Source: Trinickia acidisoli | GTDB taxonomy: Bacteria > Pseudomonadota > Gammaproteobacteria > Burkholderiales > Burkholderiaceae | Direction of reading: 5' to 3' | Length of the DNA: 64,000 bases | Assembly: GCF_017315725.1 (NCBI RefSeq) | Contig: NZ_JAFLRG010000001.1 | Location: 2,542,001 to 2,606,000 of the forward strand | Part shown: in pieces, positions 27,408 to 36,140 of the stretch | How the letters are laid out: every line of letters starts with the position of its first letter | Numbering within the stretch: position 1 is the first letter of the stretch | Notes under the pieces: generated by a model | Told to the model about the DNA's origin: nothing | The model's input: the letters and a program-made list of their open reading frames with translations, nothing else | Database searches by the model: none | Translations under genes and position numbers: made by a program

Positions 27408-28298
27408 ATGGCCACCTCACTTCCTCCGCTTCAGGCATTGCGTGCCCTCGAAGCCGCCGCGCGCCGGCGTAGTTTCAGCCGCGCCGCCGAAGAACTTCAT
27501 TTGACGCACAGCGCGGTCAGCCACCATTTGCGCGGGCTCGAGGAACAGCTCGGCGTCGAGTTGTTCCGCCGCGCGGGCGCACGCATGATCCCCACGGCGG
27601 CGGGCGCGCAGTTGGCTGAGCGCGTGCGTCACAGCCTCGACGACCTACGCGACGCGCTCGACGCCACCCGCCGCGGCGCGCAGGGCGCTCGCGGTGCGAC
27701 GAGGCTCGAACTGAGCGCGATGTCGGACTTTCTCTCTATTTGGCTGATCCCTCGGCTTGGCGACTTCTACGATCGACATCCGCTCATCGATCTGTCGCTG
27801 CGCATGCATGCCGATGTCATACCGCCCGATCCGTACTCGGTCGATATCGGCATCTGGCACCGCCGCGTCGACGAACCGGGCTTCGAAATCCGCAAGCTGC
27901 TCGACGATCAGGTGATCGCCGTCTGTAGTCCCTCGTTGCTCGCGCGATATCCGAATTTCCGGATCGAGGATCTTCCGTCGATGCCGCTGCTGCACTTTTC
28001 TCGCCGGTCTTGGCGCGATTTCTTCGAAGCGGCCGGCCTGCAAGCGGGGGAGCCCGAACGCGGGCCCGTCTTCGACGACGCCGGCATGATGTTGCAGGCG
28101 ACCGTCAACGGACAAGGCGCCGCAACGGCACGACTGCAACTGGCGCGCGGATACTTGGCCCGCGGCGAACTGGTACAACTCGGGCACGTGCGGATTCCGG
28201 CCTCGCTCGACTATTTCTTCACCTGGCGCGAAGGGCATCCGCGCGAAGCGGCGATCTTGCAGTTTTATCGCTGGCTCAAGGGGCAACTCAGCGGCTGA
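27408..28298 (+). CDS. LysR-family regulator, GcvA-like
   Basis: The 296-residue protein opens with the LysR winged HTH (LPPLQALRALEAAARRRSFS, SHHLRGLEEQLGVELFRR), followed by a linker helix and an effector domain with the GcvA-group pattern (DYRIW-like IGIWHRRVDEPG, FDDAGMMLQATVNGQG). It is divergent from the MFS transporter gene, the normal LysR arrangement, and is likely to regulate it. The effector is not inferable. Confidence 0.9.
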   Translation: MATSLPPLQALRALEAAARRRSFSRAAEELHLTHSAVSHHLRGLEEQLGVELFRRAGARMIPTAAGAQLAERVRHSLDDLRDALDATRRGAQGARGATRLELSAMSDFLSIWLIPRLGDFYDRHPLIDLSLRMHADVIPPDPYSVDIGIWHRRVDEPGFEIRKLLDDQVIAVCSPSLLARYPNFRIEDLPSMPLLHFSRRSWRDFFEAAGLQAGEPERGPVFDDAGMMLQATVNGQGAATARLQLARGYLARGELVQLGHVRIPASLDYFFTWREGHPREAAILQFYRWLKGQLSG

Positions 28299-28311
28299 GC
28301 TCGCGCGCGAC

Positions 28312-29001
28312 TCAATACTGCACGAGAATCGTGACGCGGCGGTTGGCCGCGCGCGCGGCTGCGTCGTCGCCGAGCACGAGCGGCTCGTTGTCCGCGCGGC
28401 CGATCGCCGAGAGCCGATGCGGCTCGATCCCCTTGTCGACGAAGAATCGAACGACGGCACCCGCCCGCGCGGCCGACAGCTCCCAATTGGACGCATACTT
28501 CGCGTTCGAGATCGGCACGCTGTCGCTGTGACCTTCGACGAGGATGTTCTTCGCCGAATGCGTCGCCAGCACCTGCGCCACTTGATCGAGGACGCCGATC
28601 GAATCGGGCAGCAAGCGCGCGTCGCCCGAGTTGAAGAGGACCTTCGCGTTGATCGCGATCTCGACGCCTTGCGGCGACGGGTCGACCGTGATCGCGTGCG
28701 CGTCGCTGAGCGGCTTGAGCAAGGCGACGAGCGCCGCTTGGGCGGTGCGGCGCGCGTCGACCTTGGTTGTCGTCGCAGCCTGCGCACGCGTACTCGCGAC
28801 CTGCGCTTCCAACGCCTTCGTCTGCAGATCGTGGTCCTTCGCGAGCTCGAGCACATACAGCGCGAGGAAGAACACCATCAACGTCGTGATGAGATCCGCG
28901 TACGAAATCAGCCAGCGCTCAGCGTGCTCTTCGGCTTGATCGTGCGCGTCGTACCCAGCCTCGCTCGAGACGAGGCGTTTGCCGTCCGCCAGAATACTCA
29001 T
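28312..29001 (-). CDS. MotB/MotD-like stator protein, OmpA family
   Basis: In 229 residues it has one membrane helix carrying the conserved stator Asp (ISYADLITTLMVFFLALY, D36), then a coiled linker. A C-terminal OmpA-like peptidoglycan-binding domain follows (VEGHSDSVPISNAKYASNWE, LSAIGRADNEPL). This is the layout of MotB/MotD, which anchors the flagellar stator and conducts protons. It follows a MotA/MotC-like gene by 102 bp. No other flagellar genes are in the window, so it is probably a second, unlinked stator pair (MotCD type). Confidence 0.85.
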   Translation of the reverse strand: MSILADGKRLVSSEAGYDAHDQAEEHAERWLISYADLITTLMVFFLALYVLELAKDHDLQTKALEAQVASTRAQAATTTKVDARRTAQAALVALLKPLSDAHAITVDPSPQGVEIAINAKVLFNSGDARLLPDSIGVLDQVAQVLATHSAKNILVEGHSDSVPISNAKYASNWELSAARAGAVVRFFVDKGIEPHRLSAIGRADNEPLVLGDDAAARAANRRVTILVQY

Positions 29002-29103
29002 CGGCGTTCGCTCCTTTCTACTGTGCCGGATCGACCGGGCCGCGCAATGCGGCCCCGACCGACCTTCGAACCCTATTCGCTCATCGCTGCATCGCCGCGC
29101 CGT

Positions 29104-29868
29104 TCAGGCGAGCGACTCGGCCGCGCGCTCGCGCACCTCGGCCGCGAGGCGCGTCTCGATCGTCTGCGGCGACTCCTTGCGCGAAATCGCGAGAAGGCCG
29201 TCCATATAGAGTTTGCGGAAGCGCAACTCGCTGTCGACTTGCGCCTTGATCTTGCCGTATAGCGGCAGAAACACGAGGTTGGCCAGCGCAAGACCGTACA
29301 GCGTCGCCGTGAACGCCGTCGCGATGCCGCTGCCGAGCTGCGCCGGCTCGAGCACGTGCCCTGTCACTTGGATCAAGCCGAGCACGGCGCCGAGAATACC
29401 GAACGTCGGGGCATAGCCGCCAGCCTGCTGCCAGATGCGCGCGGCAGCCATGCGGTTGCGCTCGTATGCCGCGATCTCGCGATGCAGCGAGTCCTCGAGC
29501 ACTGCCGTCGTCACGCCGTTCGCGAGCAGTTCCAAGCCGCGCTTGGCAAAGGCGCTGATGCCCGTCGCGTCGATCGATTCGAATGCGAGCATACCGTTGA
29601 GCTTCGCCTGATCGCCCCATTCGAGCAGCATCGTCAAGCTGTCCCGATCGACGTGCCGCGCCTTCATGAACGCGAGGTGAAGCTGTTTGATGCCGTCGAA
29701 GAAGCGCGCCCACGTGTTTTGAATCATGACCGCGCTCAACGTGCCGCCGAACACGATCACGAACGCTTCGCCTTGAATCAGCGTCGTGAAGTGCCCGCCT
29801 TCGAGCCAAAAGCCCACGCCGATAGCCGCGGTGCCGAACAGCGCGCCGATGACGGTTAGCAGATCCAT
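29104..29868 (-). CDS. MotA/MotC-like stator protein
   Basis: The 254-residue protein has four membrane segments in the MotA/TolQ/ExbB pattern: two near the N-terminus (GALFGTAAIGVGFWL, AFVIVFGGTLSAVMI) and two late ones with the conserved YAPTFGILGAVLGLIQV and GIATAFTATLYGLALAN motifs. A cytoplasmic loop with charged residues lies between. It pairs with the downstream MotB-like protein to form a proton channel driving flagellar rotation. A GGAGT-like site precedes the ATG at 29868. Confidence 0.87.
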   Translation of the reverse strand: MDLLTVIGALFGTAAIGVGFWLEGGHFTTLIQGEAFVIVFGGTLSAVMIQNTWARFFDGIKQLHLAFMKARHVDRDSLTMLLEWGDQAKLNGMLAFESIDATGISAFAKRGLELLANGVTTAVLEDSLHREIAAYERNRMAAARIWQQAGGYAPTFGILGAVLGLIQVTGHVLEPAQLGSGIATAFTATLYGLALANLVFLPLYGKIKAQVDSELRFRKLYMDGLLAISRKESPQTIETRLAAEVRERAAESLA

Positions 29869-29959
29869 AAGTACTCCTAACTAATACGATTTGCTTAGCA
29901 GTCCGAATCGATGATCGATGACGCCGGTACGGCCATCGAGGCCGCTGCGCGTCAGCGCA

Positions 29960-31195
29960 TCATGCTTCGCGGCTCATGGGCGCCGGCGCTTGGCCGCTGG
30001 CCGCTTTGATGGAGCGAATGGTGTCGACGAAGCGCTGCTCGATGTCGTCCACTTCGGCTTGGTCGATCTTGAGATCGCGCCGCATGACCCACGACACTTC
30101 CTTCTTGCGTGCTTCCGTCATCACGGAGAACAGCTTGTCGACGACGGCCTGGTCGCCGGACGACGCCGCCAATTTCGCCAGATCGTAGGTATCGGTCGTG
30201 CTGACGGCATCGAACAGCGTGCGATGGTCGACGAAACCGATGTCTTCGAGCGATTTGAATTCACCACCGCGTGCGCGCTTCGAGAAGTAGCTCACGCCCT
30301 TCTCTTCCACGTAGTGAAGCACCTTCGTCTTGCGGAAGGCGAACACGTCGTCGGCGATCTCGTCGTGCGACAGCTTGTTGAGCAGCATCTTGCGCTCGAC
30401 GCCGATCAGCGCTTCGAGATCGGCAAGCTCGATCAGCTCGAGCTCGCTGTTGATCGCGATGTCGAGATCCTGATCGGCCACTTGCTGGGCACGCTCGGTA
30501 ATACGAAAGGGGTCGAACGTGACGACTTGGCGGTTCGATGCGGCGTCTTGGCCCGCGTAGCGCGAATTGCCGCTCAGATGCTCGGCCCGGCCGGTACCCA
30601 ACGACACCAGGTTCAGCTTTTCCATACGCCCGAGCATCGTCATCACGTGCGGACGCGAGTGGCCCGCGATCGCGCGGCATTTCTTGATGACTTCGGGCAG
30701 CGGTACCGACACCTCGTCGGGCTGGCCGCGACGCATGCGTCCGTCCATCGAGTCGGCGGCCTCGCTGCCCGCCATCAGCGCGAGCACGTGCGCGTACGAC
30801 ACGACGCCGGGCAGGAAATCGGCATGCGTATAGGTGGCGAGCAGATCGTCCTTCTTGCGGCTGCGGCGGATCGTCGTGCGCACGATATGGCGCAGCAGTG
30901 GCGACGCGCGTTCGAGCTCCTCCTCCACCATGCTCACGTGCACGACCGTCAACTGGCAAAACGAGAGGGCCTTGGCCGTATGCGCGCGCGGTTCGGCCTG
31001 AAGCAGCACGGCCTCGCCGAAGAACTCGCCCTTGGCGAGCGTGGCGATGACGACCTTCTTGTCGTCGCAGCGTGTCGAGAGTTCGACCTTGCCCTCGGTG
31101 ATGACGTAGAGGACGGCCTCCCCGGCGAAACCTTCGGAATAGATCACTTCTCCGGGCGCGGCCGTACGCGTCCAAGACGATCGTTGCTGGTTCAA
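29960..31195 (-). CDS. cyclic-nucleotide-binding-domain protein (Crp-like N-terminus)
   Basis: From a TTG at 31195, preceded by GGGG, the product is 411 residues. A cNMP-binding barrel fills residues about 10-130: GEVIYSEGFAGEAVLYVITE, then GEFFGEAVLL and EPRAHTAKAL in the phosphate-binding cassette. A helical middle follows, then a long C-terminal region (LDIAINSELELIELADLEAL, AFRKTKVLHYVEEKGVSYF) that is not the usual Crp winged helix. It may be an effector rather than a DNA binder. It lies directly upstream of, and collinear with, the stator pair. Confidence 0.7.
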   Translation of the reverse strand: MNQQRSSWTRTAAPGEVIYSEGFAGEAVLYVITEGKVELSTRCDDKKVVIATLAKGEFFGEAVLLQAEPRAHTAKALSFCQLTVVHVSMVEEELERASPLLRHIVRTTIRRSRKKDDLLATYTHADFLPGVVSYAHVLALMAGSEAADSMDGRMRRGQPDEVSVPLPEVIKKCRAIAGHSRPHVMTMLGRMEKLNLVSLGTGRAEHLSGNSRYAGQDAASNRQVVTFDPFRITERAQQVADQDLDIAINSELELIELADLEALIGVERKMLLNKLSHDEIADDVFAFRKTKVLHYVEEKGVSYFSKRARGGEFKSLEDIGFVDHRTLFDAVSTTDTYDLAKLAASSGDQAVVDKLFSVMTEARKKEVSWVMRRDLKIDQAEVDDIEQRFVDTIRSIKAASGQAPAPMSREA

Positions 31196-31550
31196 GATGC
31201 TTTCCCCGTTCAATTCTTTTATTGCTCTCGAGCGCGCCGCGCAGCAGGCGGACGAGACACCGAGCCGCGGAATGACGCCGCTCATGCACCGGTTTACGAC
31301 TCGTCGTTGAGATTTCTTTAGATTGCAGCCTCGAATCGAGCCGGTTTTTTCGATCAGGTAAACGCGCATCGACGCCTCGTGCGAGTCGATGTAATCATCT
31401 GACGGATCGATCAACGCAAGCGCGCACCTCCCGTTGATGTCGATCAAACCGGAGGTGCGCGATGGGTGGTGGTGCTGCTGAGTGGCGCTCGCTCGCCGAA
31501 TGCTGGGCCTTGCACTTCAAACGTCAAAAGTACTACAAGTGCCCACTAAC
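31196..31550. other. upstream region of the cNMP-binding gene
   Basis: The cNMP-gene frame stays open upstream to 31447 but without a ribosome binding site or family resemblance, so this is read as 5' leader. Plus-strand short frames show nothing recognisable. Confidence 0.35.
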
Positions 31551-31587
31551 AAAAAAAACCGCCCGCGCGCGAGAACCGCGCGCGGGC
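31551..31587 (-). terminator. terminator after the EF-hand gene
   Basis: An 11-bp perfect stem (31561-31571 with 31577-31587) with a 5-nt loop is followed on the minus strand by GG and eight T residues. It lies 58 bp past the EF-hand gene stop and ends the leftward transcript. Confidence 0.85.
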
Positions 31588-31645
31588 AGCAAAACCACTA
31601 CGATCGAACCGTTATCGAAACCCTTATCGGCCGCGATCGGCGCAG

Positions 31646-32041
31646 TTACTCACGCTGACGCTGCTGTAGGTACTGCCTGACGTCGCTCATCGTGACGCGC
31701 CCGCTATGTGCCGTATCGATTTCGTCGAAGTGCTTGGCGATATAGCCGAGCCCGTTCGCTTGCGCCTGAGCCTTCGTGATCGCTGCCCCATTGCCGAGCA
31801 CCGTGTTCGCCCCCAGGTGTTCGTCGAGCCGCTGTTGCGCCTGCTGCGCCAGGTCGTTGCCGGTACTCGGTATCACGGCGGCCGCGCGCGTACGCGGGAA
31901 GTACGGGCCGTCCACCCCGCTGCCGCGGTTCGGCAATTGAACAGGCGCCACGGACTGCAGTGTCGCGGCGTGGGCAGCGCCGGCCAGCAGGCCGAACGCG
32001 ATCCAAGGAGAGAGTCGTCGCAGCATATCGATTAGTGACAT
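31646..32041 (-). CDS. secreted EF-hand protein
   Basis: The 131-residue product starts at 32041 (MSLIDMLRRLSPWIAFGLLA) with a signal peptide ending AHA-A. A single EF-hand-like loop DTAHSGRVTMSD near the C-terminus has acidic or oxygen ligands at positions 1, 5 and 12 and Gly at 6. Calcium binding by one hand is plausible; pairs usually work together, so it may dimerise. It follows the S10-type peptidase gene by 47 bp and probably shares its transcript. Confidence 0.75.
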   Translation of the reverse strand: MSLIDMLRRLSPWIAFGLLAGAAHAATLQSVAPVQLPNRGSGVDGPYFPRTRAAAVIPSTGNDLAQQAQQRLDEHLGANTVLGNGAAITKAQAQANGLGYIAKHFDEIDTAHSGRVTMSDVRQYLQQRQRE

Positions 32042-32088
32042 GATCCGCTCACAAGTAAAAGGTAGCCGAAGCAACTAGCAATCGCCAG

Positions 32089-33933
32089 TTACTGAGTCGT
32101 GGACTGCGTCGCCGCCAACGTCGGGGTGCCCGCGGGGCTTTCGTCGCGCCACGGCGGCGGCAGCATCCACAAGCCGAGCGCACCCGGTGCAGGCTGATCC
32201 GCATAGAAGTCGCGCAAATCCGATTTCATCTTCGGGCGAGCCTGATCGTCGAGATAGATCATGTGGCCGCCGGGGTAGAACGTCACTTGAAGATTCGGAT
32301 TGAAGCCCTGAACCGTTTGCAGACGCGCGAGTTGCTTCTCCGTATTGAAGAACGGCGTGGCGAGATCGTGGTAGCCGTTCAGCGAAAGCACCTTCAACTG
32401 CGGATTGAGCTCGATCGCCGCCAACAGATCGGGGATCGTATCGGGCAAAGGCTGCCCCTCGTGCGAGAAGTCCCATACGTCGATGATGTTGTCGTTCAGC
32501 GGCATGTACGTCGCATTCGGTGCCGTGTAGCCGAGGTACGTCGGCATCTGTGTCGCTAGCGCCGTCGTGAACGGCTGCGAGATCAAGATGTCCGACGGAT
32601 CGCCGTCGCTTTGCAAACGCGGATCGGAATCCGGCAACGACACGCGCCCGTCGTAACGGCCGATCGTGTAACCCGGCAGCAGCGAGGTATTGAACGGGTT
32701 GGCGTTGAAGTAGCCGGTCAGCGATTGCATCGACAAGCCCGATGACCACGTCCACGAAGCCAGTGTCGGCGCGCTCGGGAACACTGGTGTGCCGAGGAAG
32801 TCGGGCACGCCGAGCTGGCTCAGCACCCACGACTGCGCGTATTGCTTGAAAGCGGGATAGTGGGTGGACGAGAACAATTCCGACTGGAACGCGAACAACG
32901 CCGGATCGACCTGGACGCCCGGCACCGCCAGTTGATTGAAGTAAGCCGAGACCTCGGCGTAGCCGGGGTAGTAGCCGCTCACGGTATCCGTGTCGAGCTT
33001 CAACGCGTTCATGTCGATCGTGTTGCCGCTCAGAATGGCGACGGCTTCGATCGCATCGGCGAAGTAGTTGAGGATCGACGATTGCAGCGTGATCCCCGTC
33101 AGATGGACGCCGGCCGATTCCAGCGAGAGCGCGAGCATGTCCGTGCGCGGCGTGCCGTACGATTCGCCGTACAAATAGAGCGGCGAGTTCGTCCGGCTGT
33201 TGACCGCGATATAGCGCCGGATGAAATCACGCATGACGACGACGTCGGGATCGCTGCCCCAGTACGTCTGGTTCGTGTTCGGCGCGATCGCTTCCGAGAG
33301 GCCGGTGCCGGGCGGATCGATGAAGACCATGTCGGTCGTATCGATCAAGCTCTGCACGTTGTTCACGAGCGGGAAGTTCGGCCAATTCGTCATCAAAGGG
33401 TCGGGCGTGGAAACGCGCGTGGGCGCGAACGAGCCGAGCCGCAGCCAGATCGACGACGAACCGGGGCCGCCGTTGTAGAAGAACGTCACGGGACGTGGCT
33501 TGCCGTTCGTGCTCGGCGCCGTATAGGCGACGTACGACATGGTCGCCTCGGCGTTGCCGCCGAGATCGGATGCCGTCAAGTGCCCGGTCGTCGTCGTGTA
33601 GTTGATCGTCTGGTTGCCCGACGTCCACGTGTGATGCATGACGGCAGCCTTTTCGCTGACCTGGGTCGGGTCGAGGCTGTCGCCCGCGTTCGTCGAATAG
33701 GCGACCGGGTCTGTGTAAGGTTGATCGGTCGCGCTTTGTGGCTGCTGATTGGCGAGTGCCGATTGCGCGGCCACCACCTGCTGCGCGTTCGCGCTCGTCG
33801 CCGCCGACGAGCCGCCGTCGCCACCGCCGCAGCCCGTCAACGCTAGCGTCGCCGCGGCGATTGCACTGAGCCAGAACCCGCCGCGTACGCGGCGCTCGAG
33901 GCCTGGGGTACCACTCCTATCTCGCTTCTTCAT
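32089..33933 (-). CDS. S10-type serine carboxypeptidase, lipoprotein
   Basis: The 614-residue protein has a lipoprotein signal (lipobox L-T-G-C, Cys 35) and then a low-complexity linker. Its alpha/beta-hydrolase domain shows the S10 oxyanion motif NGGPGSS (154-160), the nucleophile in GESYGT (Ser 258), an aspartate in NGYHDLATP (about 524) and the histidine in GGHMIY (about 556). It should release C-terminal residues from peptides at the envelope. Acidic pH activity is typical of the family. The catalytic triad is complete. Confidence 0.9.
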   Translation of the reverse strand: MKKRDRSGTPGLERRVRGGFWLSAIAAATLALTGCGGGDGGSSAATSANAQQVVAAQSALANQQPQSATDQPYTDPVAYSTNAGDSLDPTQVSEKAAVMHHTWTSGNQTINYTTTTGHLTASDLGGNAEATMSYVAYTAPSTNGKPRPVTFFYNGGPGSSSIWLRLGSFAPTRVSTPDPLMTNWPNFPLVNNVQSLIDTTDMVFIDPPGTGLSEAIAPNTNQTYWGSDPDVVVMRDFIRRYIAVNSRTNSPLYLYGESYGTPRTDMLALSLESAGVHLTGITLQSSILNYFADAIEAVAILSGNTIDMNALKLDTDTVSGYYPGYAEVSAYFNQLAVPGVQVDPALFAFQSELFSSTHYPAFKQYAQSWVLSQLGVPDFLGTPVFPSAPTLASWTWSSGLSMQSLTGYFNANPFNTSLLPGYTIGRYDGRVSLPDSDPRLQSDGDPSDILISQPFTTALATQMPTYLGYTAPNATYMPLNDNIIDVWDFSHEGQPLPDTIPDLLAAIELNPQLKVLSLNGYHDLATPFFNTEKQLARLQTVQGFNPNLQVTFYPGGHMIYLDDQARPKMKSDLRDFYADQPAPGALGLWMLPPPWRDESPAGTPTLAATQSTTQ

Positions 33934-34480
33934 TTTTGTCCTTGGTAGTTGAGTTGCCGTTTCTCGAGGGCCGCGCCGTTTTTCCGCGCCGTTTTATTGC
34001 AGCGCGCAATATCCGACGACGGCCGACATTCAGCCCTCTTCTCGATCACGACCAAGAGCCTTACTATCGAACCGCACGAAATAAATACTGCGTGATGCGA
34101 AACGTCTTTGGAGCGCTTTTACTACAGAATTTCGGAGGGTGGAGCAGATATGCCGATCACATCGGCGCTAAAAAACTAGGCGCGAACGCGTGGCTTGTCA
34201 AGGCACACTACGGCACTAGCAGCGCGCAGTCCACCGATGGCCCCGGCCTGCCAAGAATCGACACGGGAATTTTTTTATTGTCAATTAAACTACCGTGCGA
34301 TTTAATTTTTTTACGAATCGTATAGCAATATTCGATTCAAAAATATAAAGGTCGTTCTATCCGCTTTATCGATATGAAAGCGATAGCGGGTGGCGATACT
34401 TAAACGTTTAAAAGCTCCCCGGATGCACCCGAGGGTATTTCTTAGCGTTCGCGGCACAAAGATTGCGCCATGCCGTTCGT
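33934..34480. other. AT-rich intergenic region
   Basis: About 550 bp, noticeably AT-richer than its surroundings (runs of A/T at 34268-34360). No convincing gene is present: a 129-codon plus-strand frame has no family features or ribosome binding site. The inverted repeat CGCTTT-ATCGATATG-AAAGCG lies near 34368-34388. It holds the leader and promoter of the peptidase gene. Confidence 0.45.
34174..34202 (-). promoter_or_regulatory. predicted promoter of the S10 peptidase gene
   Basis: On the minus strand TTGACA (34202-34197), a 17-bp spacer and TAGTTT (34179-34174) match the sigma70 pattern. It would give a 5' untranslated leader of about 230 nt. A second TTGACA lies further upstream without a clear -10. 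Confidence 0.4.
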
Positions 34481-35035
34481 CTATTCATCGTCTACGAGGA
34501 GCGAGCCATGCCCTCGTGCTTTCACGGGCCGTGGTTCGAGCACGATGAGCGCCGCCCGCTTGCGCGGAAAATCGAACTCCTTCAACGTGTAGCGCCCGAG
34601 CCGATGCATGTAGGCGATGTTGCGTGCATTGTCGATGCGCGGCTCGCCAACGATGCGTTGCGTGCGCGGATCGTCGATGAACATGTCGTGCAAGACCGCA
34701 TTGAACCAAGCGTTCAGCTTGCCGGTGCTGTGCGCACCGCACTCGCCGACAAGCAGATGCAGCCCGCGATCGAAATCGTGCGCGTCGTAAAACGGTGCAA
34801 TGCGGTCCTCTTTCGCCCAGTAGATTTCGAAGTACGCAAACGGCCGATCGTCGAAGCAGCCGATCAGCGGATGCACGTGCGCGTCGGCGCATTGCGCTTC
34901 GAGATAGGCCGTGTGCTGCTCGAGCGATCCCTTGTTGACGGAAATCCGCTCTTCACCCGTTTTCTCTCTCAGTCTCAAATTCAAAGAATCGGCGCGTGGG
35001 AAATGATCTCCGGTCACTACCGTTAGCCGCTTCAT
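34481..35035 (-). CDS. IucB/AlcB-like siderophore acyltransferase (GNAT), orphan
   Basis: The 184-residue GNAT-fold protein carries the pattern of hydroxylamine acyltransferases used in hydroxamate siderophore synthesis: [15 protein letters not shown]-like, [18 protein letters not shown], and [20 protein letters not shown] with the acyl-CoA site. A tail [16 protein letters not shown] completes the domain. IucB proteins are longer at the N-terminus; this matches the short form. No siderophore synthetase, receptor or monooxygenase is adjacent, so it is orphaned or serves a distant cluster. Confidence 0.75.
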   Translation of the reverse strand: MKRLTVVTGDHFPRADSLNLRLREKTGEERISVNKGSLEQHTAYLEAQCADAHVHPLIGCFDDRPFAYFEIYWAKEDRIAPFYDAHDFDRGLHLLVGECGAHSTGKLNAWFNAVLHDMFIDDPRTQRIVGEPRIDNARNIAYMHRLGRYTLKEFDFPRKRAALIVLEPRPVKARGHGSLLVDDE

Positions 35036-35189
35036 GCACTACGCTCTCTTCACAATAGTTTTGATCTGGATTGCGCATCGGCCCATAAGATGCTCCCATC
35101 GTTTTCCAGGCGAAGCGCGCCGAAGCGGGCCAAGCGAGCCGAAACGCTCCGCTTGCGCCACTCTCGCCATTTCATTCGGAGTCCTAACT

Positions 35190-35969
35190 ATGAAGATATC
35201 GATTCGAAGCTACGGCGCCGAGTTCGTGGGCACGTTCTGGCTCGTCTTCGGCGGTTGCGGCAGCGCGCTCGTCGCGGCCAATTTCCACGCACCCGACGGC
35301 AGCAGCCTCGGCATCGGCTTGCTCGGCGTGGCGCTCGCGTTCGGCCTCACCGTCTTGACGATGATCTACGCCATCGGTCCCATCTCGGGCGGACATATGA
35401 ATCCGGCCGTCACGATCGGGCTGACCGTTGCGGGCCGATTCCCGGCACGACACATCGCGCCCTACGTCGTTGCACAAGTGATCGGCGCCATCGCCGCTGT
35501 CTTCATCTTGTCGCTCATCCTCGCCGGCAAGGCTGGGTTCGATCCCGCGACGAGCCGGTTCGCGGCGAACGGGTTCGGCCCATTCTCGCCCGGCGGTTAT
35601 TCGGCGCAAGCGGCATTCATTTGCGAAGCGGTCATGACGGCATTCTTCGTGTTCGTCATCTTGGGCGCCACCGACAAACGCGCACCGGCCGGCTTCGCGC
35701 CGATCGCCATCGGCCTGTGCCTCACGTTGATCCATCTCGTGTCGATTCCGGTCACGAACACGTCGGTCAATCCCGCCCGCTCGACGGGCCCCGCGCTCTT
35801 CGCCGGCCAAACGGCGATCGATCAATTGTGGCTCTTTTGGGCGGCACCGATCGTGGGCGCCGTCCTCGCCGGCGTGATCTACCCGCTCATCGCGGGCCGC
35901 GACGATGCCACGCAGCGAGAGCGAGAGGTCATCCTCGAAAGCGAAAAGCTCGCCGCGCGCGGCGATTGA
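35190..35969 (+). CDS. aqpZ: aquaporin Z
   Basis: The 259-residue water channel has six membrane helices and two half-helices with the NPA motifs GGHMNPAVT (N71) and SVNPARS (N194, with selectivity Arg 197). AqpZ-type signatures [17 protein letters not shown] and GHINPA-like residues identify the water-specific class. The start at ATG 35190 follows GGAG; longer upstream codons have no family match. A 13-bp tandem repeat lies immediately after the stop. Confidence 0.96.
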   Translation: MKISIRSYGAEFVGTFWLVFGGCGSALVAANFHAPDGSSLGIGLLGVALAFGLTVLTMIYAIGPISGGHMNPAVTIGLTVAGRFPARHIAPYVVAQVIGAIAAVFILSLILAGKAGFDPATSRFAANGFGPFSPGGYSAQAAFICEAVMTAFFVFVILGATDKRAPAGFAPIAIGLCLTLIHLVSIPVTNTSVNPARSTGPALFAGQTAIDQLWLFWAAPIVGAVLAGVIYPLIAGRDDATQREREVILESEKLAARGD

Positions 35970-35974
35970 TGTCC

Positions 35975-36026
35975 GCGGCTTGCATCTGCGGCTTGCATCT
36001 GCGGCTTGCATCTGCGGCTTGCATCT
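35975..36026. repeat. 13-bp tandem repeat, four perfect copies
   Basis: GCGGCTTGCATCT is repeated exactly at 35975, 35988, 36001 and 36014. It then decays (GCGATGCATCC, GCGATTGACATCC) to about 36053. The degenerate end carries the TTGACA that could be the -35 of ilvA. Confidence 0.95.
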
Positions 36027-36041
36027 GCGATGCATCCGCGA

Positions 36042-36070
36042 TTGACATCCGCGTGCCAATACGCGATCCT
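36042..36070 (+). promoter_or_regulatory. possible ilvA promoter
   Basis: TTGACA at 36042-36047 with a weak -10 (GATCCT, 36065-36070) at 17 bp. Transcription would begin at about 36077, giving a nearly leaderless start for the leader peptide. The weak -10 leaves this uncertain. Confidence 0.35.
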
Positions 36071-36077
36071 TAGCCGC

Positions 36078-36140
36078 ATGAACTGCCGCCAATCGCACAT
36101 CGCCGCTATTATTCGCACCATTCCAAGAATGGTGGGTTAG
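36078..36140 (+). CDS. ilvA leader peptide
   Basis: A 20-codon frame from ATG 36078 to TAG 36140 encodes MNCRQSHIAAIIRTIPRMVG. Four of 20 residues are isoleucine, including adjacent ATT ATT codons, with a further ATT two codons after. Its position, between a promoter-like site and a terminator ahead of the isoleucine-pathway gene ilvA, is that of an attenuation leader peptide. No clear ribosome binding site precedes it, which is the main weakness. Confidence 0.65.
   Translation: MNCRQSHIAAIIRTIPRMVG

Noticed and set aside
33936-34325. 129-codon plus-strand frame in the AT-rich gap
   Set aside because: Starts 2 bp after the divergent peptidase start, lacks a ribosome binding site and shows no domain; the region is better explained as the peptidase leader and promoter.
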